Origin: Marinilabiliales bacterium
Lineage (GTDB): Bacteria > Bacteroidota > Bacteroidia > Bacteroidales > BM520
NCBI GenBank assembly: GCA_002869405.1
Contig: PKSY01000055.1
Coordinates: forward strand, 1 to 32,610
Length of the DNA: 32,610 nucleotides
Direction of reading: 5' to 3'
The translations under genes and the position numbers were made by a program. Positions 1 through 9,316 of this stretch are shown one piece after another. A model generated the notes under the pieces. The model worked only from the letters and a program-made list of their open reading frames with translations, had not been told where the DNA came from and did no database searches. How positions within the stretch are numbered: the first letter of the stretch is position 1; the number at the start of each line of letters is the position of its first letter.

Positions 1-251
1 AGATGGAACCTCTAACAAGGTTCAAGAGGCCGCCGCGCTGCGGCTGGTGGTTTCATGGGGATGTATCGTGCTACATAGAGGCCGCCGCTGACGCGGCTAT
101 ATGTTTCAAAATAACCAATGTAGGGTAGATGCTTGAGCGGAGTCGAAAGCATCGGGTGATACAATCCTCCTTCGCCAAGGCTCCGGAGGATACAAAAGAG
201 ACCACCCCTCACGGAATGGCCTCCAACACGTAAATATATAAGTAAGTAATT
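1..251. repeat. Intergenic cluster of hairpin-forming repeats at the end of the dcw operon
   Basis: No gene is supported here. Two copies of a GC-rich unit lie at 26-55 and 78-108. Each begins GAGGCCGCCGC and ends GTTTCA, and each holds a GCCGC/GCGGC stem. Between them ATGTA/TACAT (61-76) can pair. A third hairpin is GATGCTT/AAGCATC at 128-153, with a loop containing GAGCGGAGTCG. A fourth is ATCCTCC/GGAGGAT at 164-191. Sequences of these types (CCGCTCAAGC-like and TCCTCCTTCGCC-like) recur between genes in Bacteroidota genomes as far as I recall; I could not check this. One hairpin may end transcription from yqeY, but none has a long U-tract. The 66-codon minus frame at 12-212 is made of these repeats and is not called. 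Confidence 0.6.
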
Positions 252-698
252 CTAGGAAAGTTCTGATCGTACGATGCCTGAGATAACTTTGTTGTCTGCT
301 AAACCCTGCATGGCTTTTTCTGCCTGGCCCATCACCTTGCCCATGTCCTTCATGCCTTCGGCACCGGTTTGGGCAATGATCTCTTTAACCCTGGCCCTGA
401 TATCCTCTTCGCTCATCTGCTCAGGAAGATATGCTTCGATAATGCCTGCCTGATAGGCTTCCTCTTCTGCCAGGTCAGGACGATTCTGGTTGGTGTATAG
501 TTCTGCAGCCTCTTTACGCTGCTTTACAAGCTTCTGGATAATAGAGAGCTCCACTTCGTCAGGGATCTCCATATCCGCACCTTTGGTTTTCTCCAGCAGC
601 ATGGCTGCCTTTATTGCTCTGAGGGCTGCCAGCTTTTTGCTGTCACGGGCCTTCATTGCACTTTTTATATCTTCATTAATCTGCTTCTCAATTGTCAT
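252..698 (-). CDS. yqeY: GatB/YqeY domain protein
   Basis: This 148-residue protein matches the YqeY family in full length. The family resembles the C-terminal tail of the amidotransferase subunit GatB, which contacts tRNA; its own function is not well defined. Typical features are the N-terminal helix MTIEKQINEDIKSAMKARD, a central segment KLVKQRKEAAELY, the EAYLPEQMSEEDI stretch and a glycine-rich C-terminal part (MKDMGKVMG). It is the last gene of the long minus-strand operon, 12 bases after the ftsZ stop, so it is probably co-transcribed with cell division genes. The ATG at 698 gives the expected family N-terminus. No Shine-Dalgarno sequence is visible. Confidence 0.9.
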   Translation of the reverse strand: MTIEKQINEDIKSAMKARDSKKLAALRAIKAAMLLEKTKGADMEIPDEVELSIIQKLVKQRKEAAELYTNQNRPDLAEEEAYQAGIIEAYLPEQMSEEDIRARVKEIIAQTGAEGMKDMGKVMGQAEKAMQGLADNKVISGIVRSELS

Positions 699-710
699 AG
701 TGGTTGGTTT

Positions 711-2291
711 TTAGTCAACATTGTCGTGTAAGAATGAATTATTTGGACGAATCTCCGGACCAGAACCGGAGCCGTTATCATCGAAAAGTGAATACCTGGA
801 AACATGCGATTCGTTGGATGGCTTCACTTCTTTAAGTTCTACAGCTCTTCTGACATATGCCGGTTGGTTTTCAAGCTCCTCGATACTTTTTCTGGTGTTC
901 AAAAGGCTATATCCCTGAAGTTTCTTTCTGCGCTCCTCCCTGCTTCGTTCCAGTTTCTCTTCCTCTTGCGATGGTGCTGAAATTTTCGGGGTAACAGGTT
1001 TGTGTGCTACTTCCCGGTTTGTAACATTAATTCCACCGGAAACCGGCTCACTCTCCTGATCTTCCTCCTCATCATAGAGCTTATGGATCGTTTCTTTTCT
1101 CTCCGGTGCTTTGGGTGTCATCGCCGGAGTATCATTCTCAGATGCTTTTACAGTACTTTCAGTGTGCTCTTTCATGTATGGTTTAGGCGGAATCATTCTT
1201 ATCTCGTCATGAGTTTCAGGTTCTTTTTCCGGAATCGGTTTTTCCGCTTTAACGGCCTCTTCAGGATTTAATGTATGAATGATTCTTGTGGTATTTGTAT
1301 CCTCCTTCAGACCTGTGTTGAGGCTCTCATTTCTGGAAAAACCTGTTGCTACAAGGGTAACACTGATTTTCTTGCCCAGGGTTTCATCAAAACCATTACC
1401 CCAGATGATTTCTGCAGTCTGACCTGCTGCATCCTGAATGTAATCAGTAATTTCAGTAATTTCATCCATCAGAATCTCCTCTTCCATACCTGAAGAGATG
1501 TACAGAAGAATATCACTGGCTCCTTTAATATCATTGTCGTTCAGCAAAGGTGATGCAAGCGCTTCTTCTATTACTTTCTGTGCTCTGTTTTCACCTTCGG
1601 CAGTTGCATTACCCATTATTGCAACACCACTGTTGTTCATTACTGTTTTAACATCTTCAAAATCCACATTTATATACCCTGTTTCAGTAATGATTTCAGC
1701 GATTCCTTTTGCTGCTGTAGTAAGCACATTGTCGGCATTACAAAAGGCCTGTGAGAGTTTGAGGTTTCCATACAGCTGCCTGAGCTTGTCATTGCAAATT
1801 ACAAGCAGAGTATCCACATAGCTTCTTAACTCCTTAATACCTATTTCAGCCTGCTGTTTTCTTTTTCTGCCTTCAAAAGCAAATGGAAGTGTAACGATAC
1901 CAACGGTCAGGATTCCGAGTTCTTTTGCTATTTCAGCGATTACAGGAGCAGCACCGGTACCTGTTCCACCGCCCATTCCGGCAGTGATAAAGAGCATTTT
2001 TGTGTTCGACTCAAGCATTTTCCTGATCTCATCACCTTTTGCAAGTGCTGCATCACGTGCTACTGACGGGACTGCCCCGGCGCCAAGTCCGCTGGATCCC
2101 AATTGAATTTTGTTTGGTACAGGACTCATATCCAAAGCCTGAGCATCGGTGTTACACAAAATGAAATCCACACCTTTTATGCCCTGCAGGAACATGTGGT
2201 TAACGGCATTGCTGCCACCGCCGCCGACACCAATCACCTTGATGATCGATGAACGGTCTTTGGGTAAGTTAAATTCTAAAATGTCAGTCAT
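711..2291 (-). CDS. ftsZ: Cell division protein FtsZ
   Basis: FtsZ is the tubulin-like GTPase that forms the Z-ring at mid-cell. The GTP-binding domain starts at about residue 18 ([12 protein letters not shown]) and carries the tubulin signature GGGTGTG at 107-113. The T7 loop NVDFEDV (208-214) keeps N208, D210 and D213, so it should hydrolyse GTP when polymerised. The globular part ends near residue 325. It is followed by about 190 residues of charged, low-complexity linker and a C-terminal peptide NSFLHDNVD, the likely docking site for FtsA. Total length 526 is long compared with about 380 in E. coli; long linkers are usual in Bacteroidota. It lies 39 bases after ftsA and has a perfect AGGAGG six bases before its ATG. 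Confidence 0.98.
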   Translation of the reverse strand: MTDILEFNLPKDRSSIIKVIGVGGGGSNAVNHMFLQGIKGVDFILCNTDAQALDMSPVPNKIQLGSSGLGAGAVPSVARDAALAKGDEIRKMLESNTKMLFITAGMGGGTGTGAAPVIAEIAKELGILTVGIVTLPFAFEGRKRKQQAEIGIKELRSYVDTLLVICNDKLRQLYGNLKLSQAFCNADNVLTTAAKGIAEIITETGYINVDFEDVKTVMNNSGVAIMGNATAEGENRAQKVIEEALASPLLNDNDIKGASDILLYISSGMEEEILMDEITEITDYIQDAAGQTAEIIWGNGFDETLGKKISVTLVATGFSRNESLNTGLKEDTNTTRIIHTLNPEEAVKAEKPIPEKEPETHDEIRMIPPKPYMKEHTESTVKASENDTPAMTPKAPERKETIHKLYDEEEDQESEPVSGGINVTNREVAHKPVTPKISAPSQEEEKLERSREERRKKLQGYSLLNTRKSIEELENQPAYVRRAVELKEVKPSNESHVSRYSLFDDNGSGSGPEIRPNNSFLHDNVD

Positions 2292-2297
2292 AATTTT

Positions 2298-2303
2298 CCT
2301 CCT
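2298..2303 (-). promoter_or_regulatory. Strong Shine-Dalgarno sequence before ftsZ
   Basis: AGGAGG on the minus strand, with six bases (AAAATT) before the ftsZ ATG. Bacteroidota generally make little use of Shine-Dalgarno pairing and most genes in this window lack one, so a full-strength copy here stands out. It sits in the 39-base ftsA-ftsZ gap and could raise FtsZ output above that of its neighbours. Confidence 0.65.
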
Positions 2304-2330
2304 ACTTATATTACGTGTGTTTTATTACCT

Positions 2331-3608
2331 TTATTGAATTCCTTCTTCTTCAAACAGTCCTTTGATTTTATCAAAGAAGCTTGTTCTGTCTTTTCTGGTG
2401 TTTTTATCTTTCTTCTCGTCTTTCTGGTTAATTGATTGCTTCCGGAGTTCTTTCTCATGTTTTGCAATACCCCGGCTCACAAGTCCTACACCTGTGGCAA
2501 ACATGGGTTGCACCATCTCTTCCGGGCACTCCTTTGAAAGGTGCTCATTAGGATACCCTATGCGTACATCCATGCCGGTAGCAAATTGTGTGAGCTGCAG
2601 GATATGTTTTAGCTGCGCTCCGCCACCCGTAAGTACGATTCCGGCAATCAGTTTTTTCTCATAGCCCGAATTCCTGATCTCAAACATGATGTGTTCAATG
2701 ATCTCTTCCATACGTGCTTCAATAATGGATGCCAGGTTTTTAAGTGAAATCTCCTTGGGTGGTCGTCCACGAAGTCCGGGGATTGCAACAATCTCATCCT
2801 CACGGTTTTCGCTTGAGAGCGCGGACCCAAACTTAACTTTCAGATCTTCAGCATATTTCTTGATGATTGTGCAGCCTTCTTTGACATCTTCAGTAATGAT
2901 ATCTCCACCAAAGGGAACTACTGCAGTATGTCTGATTATTCCATCCTGGAAGATGGCGATATCTGTGGTTCCGCCTCCGATATCTACAAGAACAACTCCG
3001 GCTTCTTTCTCTTCTTCACTCAGCACTGCTTCTGCGCTGGCAATAGGTTCAAGAATAAGTGACTCAACTTCCAGTCCTGCTTTTTTGACACATTTATAAA
3101 TGTTCTTTGCTGCGGTGGTCTGGCCTGTAATAATATGGAAGTTGGCTTCCAGGTTCACTCCCGACATACCCGCCGGTTGCTTGATGCCCTGCTCTCCATC
3201 AATTGTATACTCCTGAGGAATCACATCGATAATCTCTTCCCCGGGGCTCATAGCAAGCTTGTACATCTTCTCTGTGAGCGTATCAATATCATTTTGATTA
3301 ATCTCATCATCGTTGCTGTTACGGATGTGACTGCCATGATGCTGCAGACTTTTGATATGTTGCCCTGCAATACCCACATTAACGGTATGGATATCTACTC
3401 CCGACATCTGTTCTGCCTGTTCGATGGCTGTGGTGATGGAGTTTACTGTATGCTCGATATTTGATACCACGCCGCGCTTTACACCTATTGATTCTGTTTT
3501 GCCATAACCCAGAATCTCCATTTTGCCGTGTTCATCCCTGCGCCCTACAATGGCTGCGATCTTGGTTGTACCAATGTCTAATCCGACTATAATATCTGAT
3601 GTTGCCAT
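2331..3608 (-). CDS. ftsA: Cell division protein FtsA
   Basis: FtsA is an actin-like ATPase that tethers FtsZ filaments to the cytoplasmic membrane and recruits later division proteins. Actin-fold nucleotide motifs are present: phosphate 1 at 8-16 (VGLDIGTTK), phosphate 2 at 208-216 (VDIGGGTTD) and the adenosine loop at 325-336 (VLTGGGAQLKHI). The SHS2 (1C) region lies between about 85 and 165. The C-terminus, after a Lys-rich linker, is SFFDKIKGLFEEEGIQ, which fits an amphipathic membrane-targeting helix. Length 425 is normal. It follows ftsQ by 5 bases and precedes ftsZ, the classic order. Confidence 0.97.
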   Translation of the reverse strand: MATSDIIVGLDIGTTKIAAIVGRRDEHGKMEILGYGKTESIGVKRGVVSNIEHTVNSITTAIEQAEQMSGVDIHTVNVGIAGQHIKSLQHHGSHIRNSNDDEINQNDIDTLTEKMYKLAMSPGEEIIDVIPQEYTIDGEQGIKQPAGMSGVNLEANFHIITGQTTAAKNIYKCVKKAGLEVESLILEPIASAEAVLSEEEKEAGVVLVDIGGGTTDIAIFQDGIIRHTAVVPFGGDIITEDVKEGCTIIKKYAEDLKVKFGSALSSENREDEIVAIPGLRGRPPKEISLKNLASIIEARMEEIIEHIMFEIRNSGYEKKLIAGIVLTGGGAQLKHILQLTQFATGMDVRIGYPNEHLSKECPEEMVQPMFATGVGLVSRGIAKHEKELRKQSINQKDEKKDKNTRKDRTSFFDKIKGLFEEEGIQ

Positions 3609-3613
3609 AGCTT

Positions 3614-4375
3614 TTATTTTTTTGCTATTATTTGATTATCAAATGAAATGTTGAGTTCGTTATATGTTGTTCGCTCCACAAAAGGAAGCTTTTGTTCATA
3701 AAAAAGCTGCAGATTGTCGAACCGCTCAATGAGGTTTTTGGAGTCACCCACTACAATATTTTTAATGCCTATATTCGGCACTACTTCAAACTTTTTATCT
3801 CTGTTCACGTAGATTTGCTCCGAAAGCGCGTTCATGAAGACATGTTGTGACAATGCTTTTGCGAAAAGATATATATCAGTGTAAACCGGCGTGTCCAGGT
3901 CGCGGATATACATCAGGTCTTCTGTTATGGGGGATATGTAGCCTGTAAATACCGGTACTCTCACCGAAACTTCTCCTGTGGGGAAATAGTATCCTGATTG
4001 TGTGATATAGAATTGCCTGCCTGCCGTATTTATTATTCTGGCAATAATAATTTCCTGTTCGATATATATTTTCAGTACACCGGAAAGCCCGAATGAAATA
4101 TCTGCATCGCTGATAAATGGCGATTGTATAATATTGTATCGTATGCTTTCTAAGTCAATGTCGCGAATTGCTTTGCCTATAATTGAATCGGTATCTTTTA
4201 AGGCAAGTTTGATAACCTCAGCCGGAGCTATGAGCGTATCACCAGGATTATGGTCGTAAATAACTATAATACTTTTGCACGACCTTGTTTTATGCATGTG
4301 GGCAGTAAATACCCCTGCAGCAATAATCAGTATGCCGATTATAATAAATGTGATATGTCGTTTTTTTATTGTCAT
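3614..4375 (-). CDS. ftsQ: Cell division protein FtsQ
   Basis: This 253-residue protein has a short basic cytoplasmic start, one membrane span at about residues 8-25 (ITFIIIGILIIAAGVFTAH) and a periplasmic part. That topology and its position between murC and ftsA identify FtsQ/DivIB, the bitopic protein that links early and late divisome parts through FtsL and FtsB. The sequence is divergent. A POTRA-like segment (roughly 35-110) fits the family but has no diagnostic residues. Its ATG overlaps the murC stop codon (ATGA), so translation is probably coupled. The call rests as much on gene order and topology as on sequence. Confidence 0.85.
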   Translation of the reverse strand: MTIKKRHITFIIIGILIIAAGVFTAHMHKTRSCKSIIVIYDHNPGDTLIAPAEVIKLALKDTDSIIGKAIRDIDLESIRYNIIQSPFISDADISFGLSGVLKIYIEQEIIIARIINTAGRQFYITQSGYYFPTGEVSVRVPVFTGYISPITEDLMYIRDLDTPVYTDIYLFAKALSQHVFMNALSEQIYVNRDKKFEVVPNIGIKNIVVGDSKNLIERFDNLQLFYEQKLPFVERTTYNELNISFDNQIIAKK

Positions 4376-5721
4376 GATTCTATGGCCGTTAATACTTTTT
4401 TAATCTGAGGTACCAGCCTGTCGATATCACCTGCACCCATTGTTACCAAAACCTCAGGATTCTTCTCTTTGATATATTCTGTAAGTTTTTCATACTTAAT
4501 AATTGATGCTTTAGTGCCGGAAATTTTTTCCTTTATGATTTCTGATGTAACACCCGGCAATGGTTCTTCACGTGCCGGATAGATGTCAAGCAGAATGCAC
4601 TCGTCAAGTTTGCTTAGTGCTTCCGCGAATTTTATGGCATGATCCGCAGTTCTTGAATAGAGGTGTGGCTGGAAAACACCAGTGATTTTTTTATCCGGGT
4701 AAAGTTCTTTAAGGGTATGGATACATACTTCAAGCTCCTCAGGGTGGTGCGCATAATCATCAATAAACACATGTTTTTCGTCCTGAATTACAACTTCAAA
4801 CCTTCTGTGCATTCCTTTATAGGATTCGATACCTTTTTTTACCTGCTGCACGGACAGGCCTGCCTCAACAGCTGCAGCCATTGCAGCGACGCTGTTCTCT
4901 ACATTATGTCTGCCGGGAATTTTGCTTGTAATCTTCACCCTGTTGTCGGGAGTAGTGATATGGTAATGATAGCAGTTATCCGAAACACTAACATCATTGG
5001 CAAAATAGGATGATCCGGAATGCAGTCCATAGGATATATCAGTGCAGCACATATTCAACAGATTTTGATGAACGATAACAGTTCCATTGGGCGCTGTTAA
5101 ACCTATAAAGGCATTGAAAGCCTCAACAAGGTTTTTGAAATCGCCGTATATATCCAGATGATCGGGAGCAATGGCAGAAACCAGCGTGATATCTGAATGA
5201 AGATGATGGAAAGATCTGTCATACTCATCAGCCTCCACAATCATATATTTTGGCTTTTCATGATACAGAATATTTGTGTTGTAATTGTTGCTGATACCTC
5301 CCATGAAGGCGAGTACAGGAATGTCTGCTGATTTAAAAATATGTGCCAGCAACCCGGTGATGCTTGTTTTACCGTGTGTTCCGGCAACAGCAATGCATTT
5401 ATGTTCTTTCGAAAGTTGTCCTAAAATTGCAGCGCGTTTATATAATGGTATATTAAGCGATTTTACTGCATTCAACACATTGTTGCCGGCAGGAATTGCA
5501 GGTGTGTAAATTGCAAGATCTGTATCATGGGTTACGAAATGCGAATCATCTTTAAAAAAGACATCGATGCCCTCTTTTTGGAGTTGTTCAGTGAGTTCCG
5601 ATGGCGTTTTATCGTAGCCGTAAACTCTGCAGCCCCTGTACTTATAATAGCGAGCCAGCGCGCTCATGCCGATGCCGCCAATACCAATGAATATGACCGT
5701 ATTAATCTGATCGCTTTTCAT
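4372..5721 (-). CDS. murC: UDP-N-acetylmuramate--L-alanine ligase MurC
   Basis: MurC adds L-alanine to UDP-MurNAc in the cytoplasm using ATP, the first step of the peptidoglycan stem peptide. The N-terminal domain has the Rossmann-like GIGGIGMSALARYY (13-26). The ATP loop GTHGKT is at 114-119, with the His that is typical of MurC. The central domain has DEYDRSFHHL, and the C-terminal domain has DDYAHHPEE, also typical of MurC. Length 449 is normal. It overlaps ftsQ downstream and murG upstream by 4 bases each (ATGA), so translation is likely coupled across murG-murC-ftsQ. Confidence 0.97.
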   Translation of the reverse strand: MKSDQINTVIFIGIGGIGMSALARYYKYRGCRVYGYDKTPSELTEQLQKEGIDVFFKDDSHFVTHDTDLAIYTPAIPAGNNVLNAVKSLNIPLYKRAAILGQLSKEHKCIAVAGTHGKTSITGLLAHIFKSADIPVLAFMGGISNNYNTNILYHEKPKYMIVEADEYDRSFHHLHSDITLVSAIAPDHLDIYGDFKNLVEAFNAFIGLTAPNGTVIVHQNLLNMCCTDISYGLHSGSSYFANDVSVSDNCYHYHITTPDNRVKITSKIPGRHNVENSVAAMAAAVEAGLSVQQVKKGIESYKGMHRRFEVVIQDEKHVFIDDYAHHPEELEVCIHTLKELYPDKKITGVFQPHLYSRTADHAIKFAEALSKLDECILLDIYPAREEPLPGVTSEIIKEKISGTKASIIKYEKLTEYIKEKNPEVLVTMGAGDIDRLVPQIKKVLTAIES

Positions 5722-6830
5722 GAGTGCTTTTTTAAGAGGGTGAATACTTCATTTGCAATTGACTCTGCCGCATTGGGTTTTCCTGTCGACTTGATATTCC
5801 CTGCCAGTTCTAATACCTTTTGTTCATTTTCAAGCAATGAGACTATCATCGGAAGCAGCTCTTGTGGCATCTCTTTCTGCGCCATGCAGATTGCCGCATC
5901 CTGATCCTGAAGACTCATGGCATTTTTTGTTTGATGGTCTTCTGCGGCAGTGGGCAATGGAATAAATATGGCACATTTTCCTGCTACAGCAATTTCTGAG
6001 ATTGCAATTGCTCCGGCCCGGGAGATAATAATATCTGCAGCACCGTAGGCCATATCCATTCTTTTTATGAATTTGTGAACTTTGACATTGCTTCCCGACA
6101 GCTCTTCGGAAACCTTTATAGCATCAGTATATCCGTTTTCTCCTGTCTGCCAGATCAGGTTTGCTTTATCTGCTATGGATACTATGTTTTCACTTATTGT
6201 ACGATTAATTGCCATTGAACCCTGGCTGCCGCCAACTACCAGAATTGTCTTTTTGTCTTTCTCAAGTCCGAAAAAGTGAAGTGCTTCGAGCTTATTTTCA
6301 ACCGGACTCTGAAGCTGTTTTCTGATTGGATTTCCCGTTTTAACGATTTTCTCTTCTGCAAAGAACTTTTGCATATTATCATAAGAAACGCATATGGTAT
6401 CTGCTCTTCTGGCTAGGATTTTATTTGTGATTCCGGGAAATGCATTTTGTTCCTGAATCAGGGTCGGGATACGTCGTCTGGCAGCCATGTATAGTGTAGG
6501 TCCTGAAGCATATCCTCCTGTTCCGATGGCAATATCCGGCTGGAACGTACGAATTATCTTTCCTGCTTTTACAAGGCTTTTTAGCAGACGGAATGGAAAG
6601 AGTAGATTTTTCAGGTTTAAAGACCGTGAAATCCCTGAAATATCAAGACCTGTAATGCTGTAACCTGCATCGGGAACTTTAGTCATTTCCATACGGCCAT
6701 TAGCACCCACAAACAGAAATTGAGCATCCGGCTCCTTGTCGCGGATAGCCTCTGCAATGGCGATTGCCGGAAAGATATGTCCACCTGTTCCACCTCCGCT
6801 AATCAGATATTTATGTGGTCTGTTATTCAT
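5718..6830 (-). CDS. murG: UDP-GlcNAc:lipid I N-acetylglucosaminyltransferase MurG
   Basis: MurG is the membrane-associated GT28 glycosyltransferase that adds GlcNAc to lipid I to make lipid II. The N-terminal acceptor-side loop GGGTGGHIF is at 12-20. The second glycine-rich loop VVGGSQGS, the donor-site motif SRAGAIAISE, and the PLPTAAEDHQTKNA stretch all match the family. Length 370 is normal. The ATG at 6830 overlaps the end of ftsW by 8 bases. It is preceded by AAGGAG four bases upstream (6835-6840), one of three strong Shine-Dalgarno sequences in this operon. Confidence 0.97.
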   Translation of the reverse strand: MNNRPHKYLISGGGTGGHIFPAIAIAEAIRDKEPDAQFLFVGANGRMEMTKVPDAGYSITGLDISGISRSLNLKNLLFPFRLLKSLVKAGKIIRTFQPDIAIGTGGYASGPTLYMAARRRIPTLIQEQNAFPGITNKILARRADTICVSYDNMQKFFAEEKIVKTGNPIRKQLQSPVENKLEALHFFGLEKDKKTILVVGGSQGSMAINRTISENIVSIADKANLIWQTGENGYTDAIKVSEELSGSNVKVHKFIKRMDMAYGAADIIISRAGAIAISEIAVAGKCAIFIPLPTAAEDHQTKNAMSLQDQDAAICMAQKEMPQELLPMIVSLLENEQKVLELAGNIKSTGKPNAAESIANEVFTLLKKHS

Positions 6831-7980
6831 TGCTCTCCTTTATGTCCGTGTTATGTTCTGTTGTTCTGCTGACACTTAAAATAATCCCTACTGCAATCGA
6901 TGTCATCCATATTGATGTTCCGCCCATACTTACCAGTGGCAACGGCTGTCCTGTTACCGGTAAAATCCCGGAAGCTACCATCATATTGATGAGTGCCTGA
7001 AACATGATCATGAATGCCAATCCCTGAACAAGGTAACTTCCGAATTTGCTTGTTGTCCTTGATGCAATTTTGAAGCATTGTGAGAAAAATGAGATGTATA
7101 TTCCCAAAAGGATTAAAAGTGCTATTAACCCACCCTGTTCAATAATTGTTGAGAAGATGAAGTCATTATAACTTTGTGGCAGGAAATGGCGCTGTGTGGA
7201 GTTTCCATACCCTTTTCCCGTGGGCCAGCCATTGGCAATGGCAATTTTCGATTGCAATGCCTGATAGTTGTCCTCTTCAGAGTTATCCCCTGAAAAATAG
7301 TTTTCTATTCTGTGTTCCCATGTCGTGGCCCGGGGTATTGCATCCGGAAAGACCTTGACAATTCCAATGGTTAATACAACTGATAGCCCGGCAATCCCTA
7401 TTAAGGATCTTAGAAGTTTAGCATTTGCATTTCCAATCAATAGCATCACAAATGAGATAGCAAATACCATCATTGCCGTACTAAGGTTGAAAGGCAGAAT
7501 TAATAAACAGATAAGAAAAATTGGTAAGTAAACCGGAATAATGCTTTTCGTAAAGCTAAAGGTTTTCAACGCTTCATTGTCTGAGGCCATTAGCCGGGCC
7601 AGGTACATTACAATCCCGATTTTTGCAATATCGGATGGCTGAAATGTGAGGCCCAGGGGCAGCTGAAGTACACGTTTGGCATCATTTACATTAAGGCCGG
7701 CTACAATAGTTAGTATTAGCAGCGCTATGCTGATATAGAGGACAATTAAAGCAAGTTTGCTGAACCTGACAATGTTCAGGTGCTTGTGAATCAGATATAT
7801 AATTGCGAATCCGGTAAGAAGAATGAAGCCATGTTTAAACAGGAAAAATGAGGTGTTGCCACCATGGCTTACCCATGCCAGGTTCCCGATAGTACTGAAA
7901 ACAGCTATCAGGGAAATGGATAGTAAGCCTATTACTATTCCCCACAGTTTTTTATTTCCTTCTAACCGAAAGCGTTCCAT
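6823..7980 (-). CDS. ftsW: Lipid II polymerase FtsW (SEDS family)
   Basis: This is a 385-residue polytopic membrane protein with about ten hydrophobic segments. SEDS hallmarks are visible: FQPSDIAKIGIVMYLARL in the middle, a long periplasmic loop with GKGYGNSTQRHFLPQSYNDFIF, and the C-terminal VSMGGTSIWMTSIAVGI. SEDS proteins polymerise glycan strands together with a class B PBP; here that partner is FtsI, four genes upstream. Position between murD and murG makes it FtsW rather than RodA. The stop of murD is one base upstream of the ATG, and the end overlaps murG. Confidence 0.95.
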   Translation of the reverse strand: MERFRLEGNKKLWGIVIGLLSISLIAVFSTIGNLAWVSHGGNTSFFLFKHGFILLTGFAIIYLIHKHLNIVRFSKLALIVLYISIALLILTIVAGLNVNDAKRVLQLPLGLTFQPSDIAKIGIVMYLARLMASDNEALKTFSFTKSIIPVYLPIFLICLLILPFNLSTAMMVFAISFVMLLIGNANAKLLRSLIGIAGLSVVLTIGIVKVFPDAIPRATTWEHRIENYFSGDNSEEDNYQALQSKIAIANGWPTGKGYGNSTQRHFLPQSYNDFIFSTIIEQGGLIALLILLGIYISFFSQCFKIASRTTSKFGSYLVQGLAFMIMFQALINMMVASGILPVTGQPLPLVSMGGTSIWMTSIAVGIILSVSRTTEHNTDIKESNE

Positions 7981-7981
7981 A

Positions 7982-9316
7982 TTAAAGATTGTTTACTGCT
8001 TCAATGAATTTCTCTCCTCTCTCTTCATAGTTTTCAAACAGGTCGAAGCTTGCGCATGCCGGAGACAGTAATACTGTTTCACCGGGATGTGCAGCCTGAT
8101 AAGCCATATTTACAGCTTCCTGCATTGAGTTGGCTTGTTGAATTACGTCAACATGGTCGATAAATGCTTCCACCAGTTTCCGGTTGTCTTTGCCAAGACA
8201 AATAAGCACATCAACACGCTCCTTCACCAGTTCAGTGAGTTTGGAATAGTCGTTTCCTTTATCAATACCGCCGGCAATCCAGATGATGGGGTCCCGTTGC
8301 GACTCCAGTGCAAACCACGTGCTGTTTACATTAGTGGCTTTACTGTCGTTGATAAAAGTCACACCATGAATTGTGGCCACTTTTTCAAGCCGGTGCCCCG
8401 CATTTTTAAAGTCAGATAAACATTGTTTAATGTTTTCTTTGCGGATGTCCACCAGCCGTGAGGCTACACCGGCAGCCATGGAATTGTACACATTGTGTCT
8501 GCCTTGTAATGCTAATTCTTCAAGTGTCATATCTGTTCTTTTCTGATTTATTTCTATGTGAATAGTGTTGTCTTTGAGGTATGCTGCTGCACTGCTATCT
8601 GCTGATAGCGTAATGCGATGAATCTGTGCTTTGACCGGAGTTTGTGCCAGCATCTCCATGGTTTTTGGATCATCGGCACAAACAATAAGATGATCATGTT
8701 CATCCTGATTCATGGTGATGCGCATTTTCGACTGTGCATACTCTTGAAAACTATTATGATACCGGTCGAGATGATCCGGTGTAATATTGGTAAGAATTGC
8801 AATGTGTGGTTTAAATCCGGTAATCCCGTCCAGCTGGAAACTGGAGACTTCGAGTATATAGTAATCATACCCTGCCATAACAGCTCTTGAAAAGCTGTAA
8901 CCCACATTCCCTGCTGCAATACTTCTTAACCCTGCCGATTCAAATATGTAATTTGTTAACAGTGTTGTAGTTGTTTTACCGTTGGCTCCGGTAATGCCAA
9001 TAACTTTTCCTTTGCAGAAGCGCCAGGCAAATTCGATTTCAGATATAATTTCAATATCATTAGCCCTGAGATCCTTTATTGTTTGGGATTCATCAGGGAT
9101 TCCGGGACTTTTTACCACTAAATCTGCATTGTAAATAGCCGACGTATGGCCATGCACTTCATAAGGAATGTTCATCCTTTGAAGTTCGTCAGTGAAGCAA
9201 TCCTTAATGGCACCATTGTCGGATACAAAGGGCTTCATTCCGGCCTTTTGTGCCAACAGTGCTGCTCCGGTTCCGGATTCTCCACCACCTAATATGACAA
9301 TACGTTTGTTGTTCAT
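7982..9316 (-). CDS. murD: UDP-N-acetylmuramoylalanine--D-glutamate ligase MurD
   Basis: MurD adds D-glutamate to UDP-MurNAc-L-Ala in the cytoplasm. Its N-terminal nucleotide-binding domain begins IVILGGGESGTGAALLA. The ATP loop GANGKTTTT is at 110-118. The central domain has ITPDHLDRYH, and the C-terminal domain has NDSKATNVNSTWFAL, a MurD signature. Length 444 is normal. It starts directly after the mraY stop with no spacer and ends one base before ftsW. Confidence 0.97.
   Translation of the reverse strand: MNNKRIVILGGGESGTGAALLAQKAGMKPFVSDNGAIKDCFTDELQRMNIPYEVHGHTSAIYNADLVVKSPGIPDESQTIKDLRANDIEIISEIEFAWRFCKGKVIGITGANGKTTTTLLTNYIFESAGLRSIAAGNVGYSFSRAVMAGYDYYILEVSSFQLDGITGFKPHIAILTNITPDHLDRYHNSFQEYAQSKMRITMNQDEHDHLIVCADDPKTMEMLAQTPVKAQIHRITLSADSSAAAYLKDNTIHIEINQKRTDMTLEELALQGRHNVYNSMAAGVASRLVDIRKENIKQCLSDFKNAGHRLEKVATIHGVTFINDSKATNVNSTWFALESQRDPIIWIAGGIDKGNDYSKLTELVKERVDVLICLGKDNRKLVEAFIDHVDVIQQANSMQEAVNMAYQAAHPGETVLLSPACASFDLFENYEERGEKFIEAVNNL

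Noticed and set aside
61-108. CRISPR-like short repeat
   Set aside because: Only two imperfect copies with internal hairpins and no cas genes; dispersed intergenic repeat is the better reading.
12-212. 66-codon minus-strand frame
   Set aside because: It consists entirely of hairpin repeats, has no recognisable domain and no promoter or ribosome-binding site.
2686-3099. 137-codon plus-strand frame
   Set aside because: Antisense shadow of ftsA with no family features.
5527-5904. 125-codon plus-strand frame
   Set aside because: Antisense shadow across the murC/murG junction.
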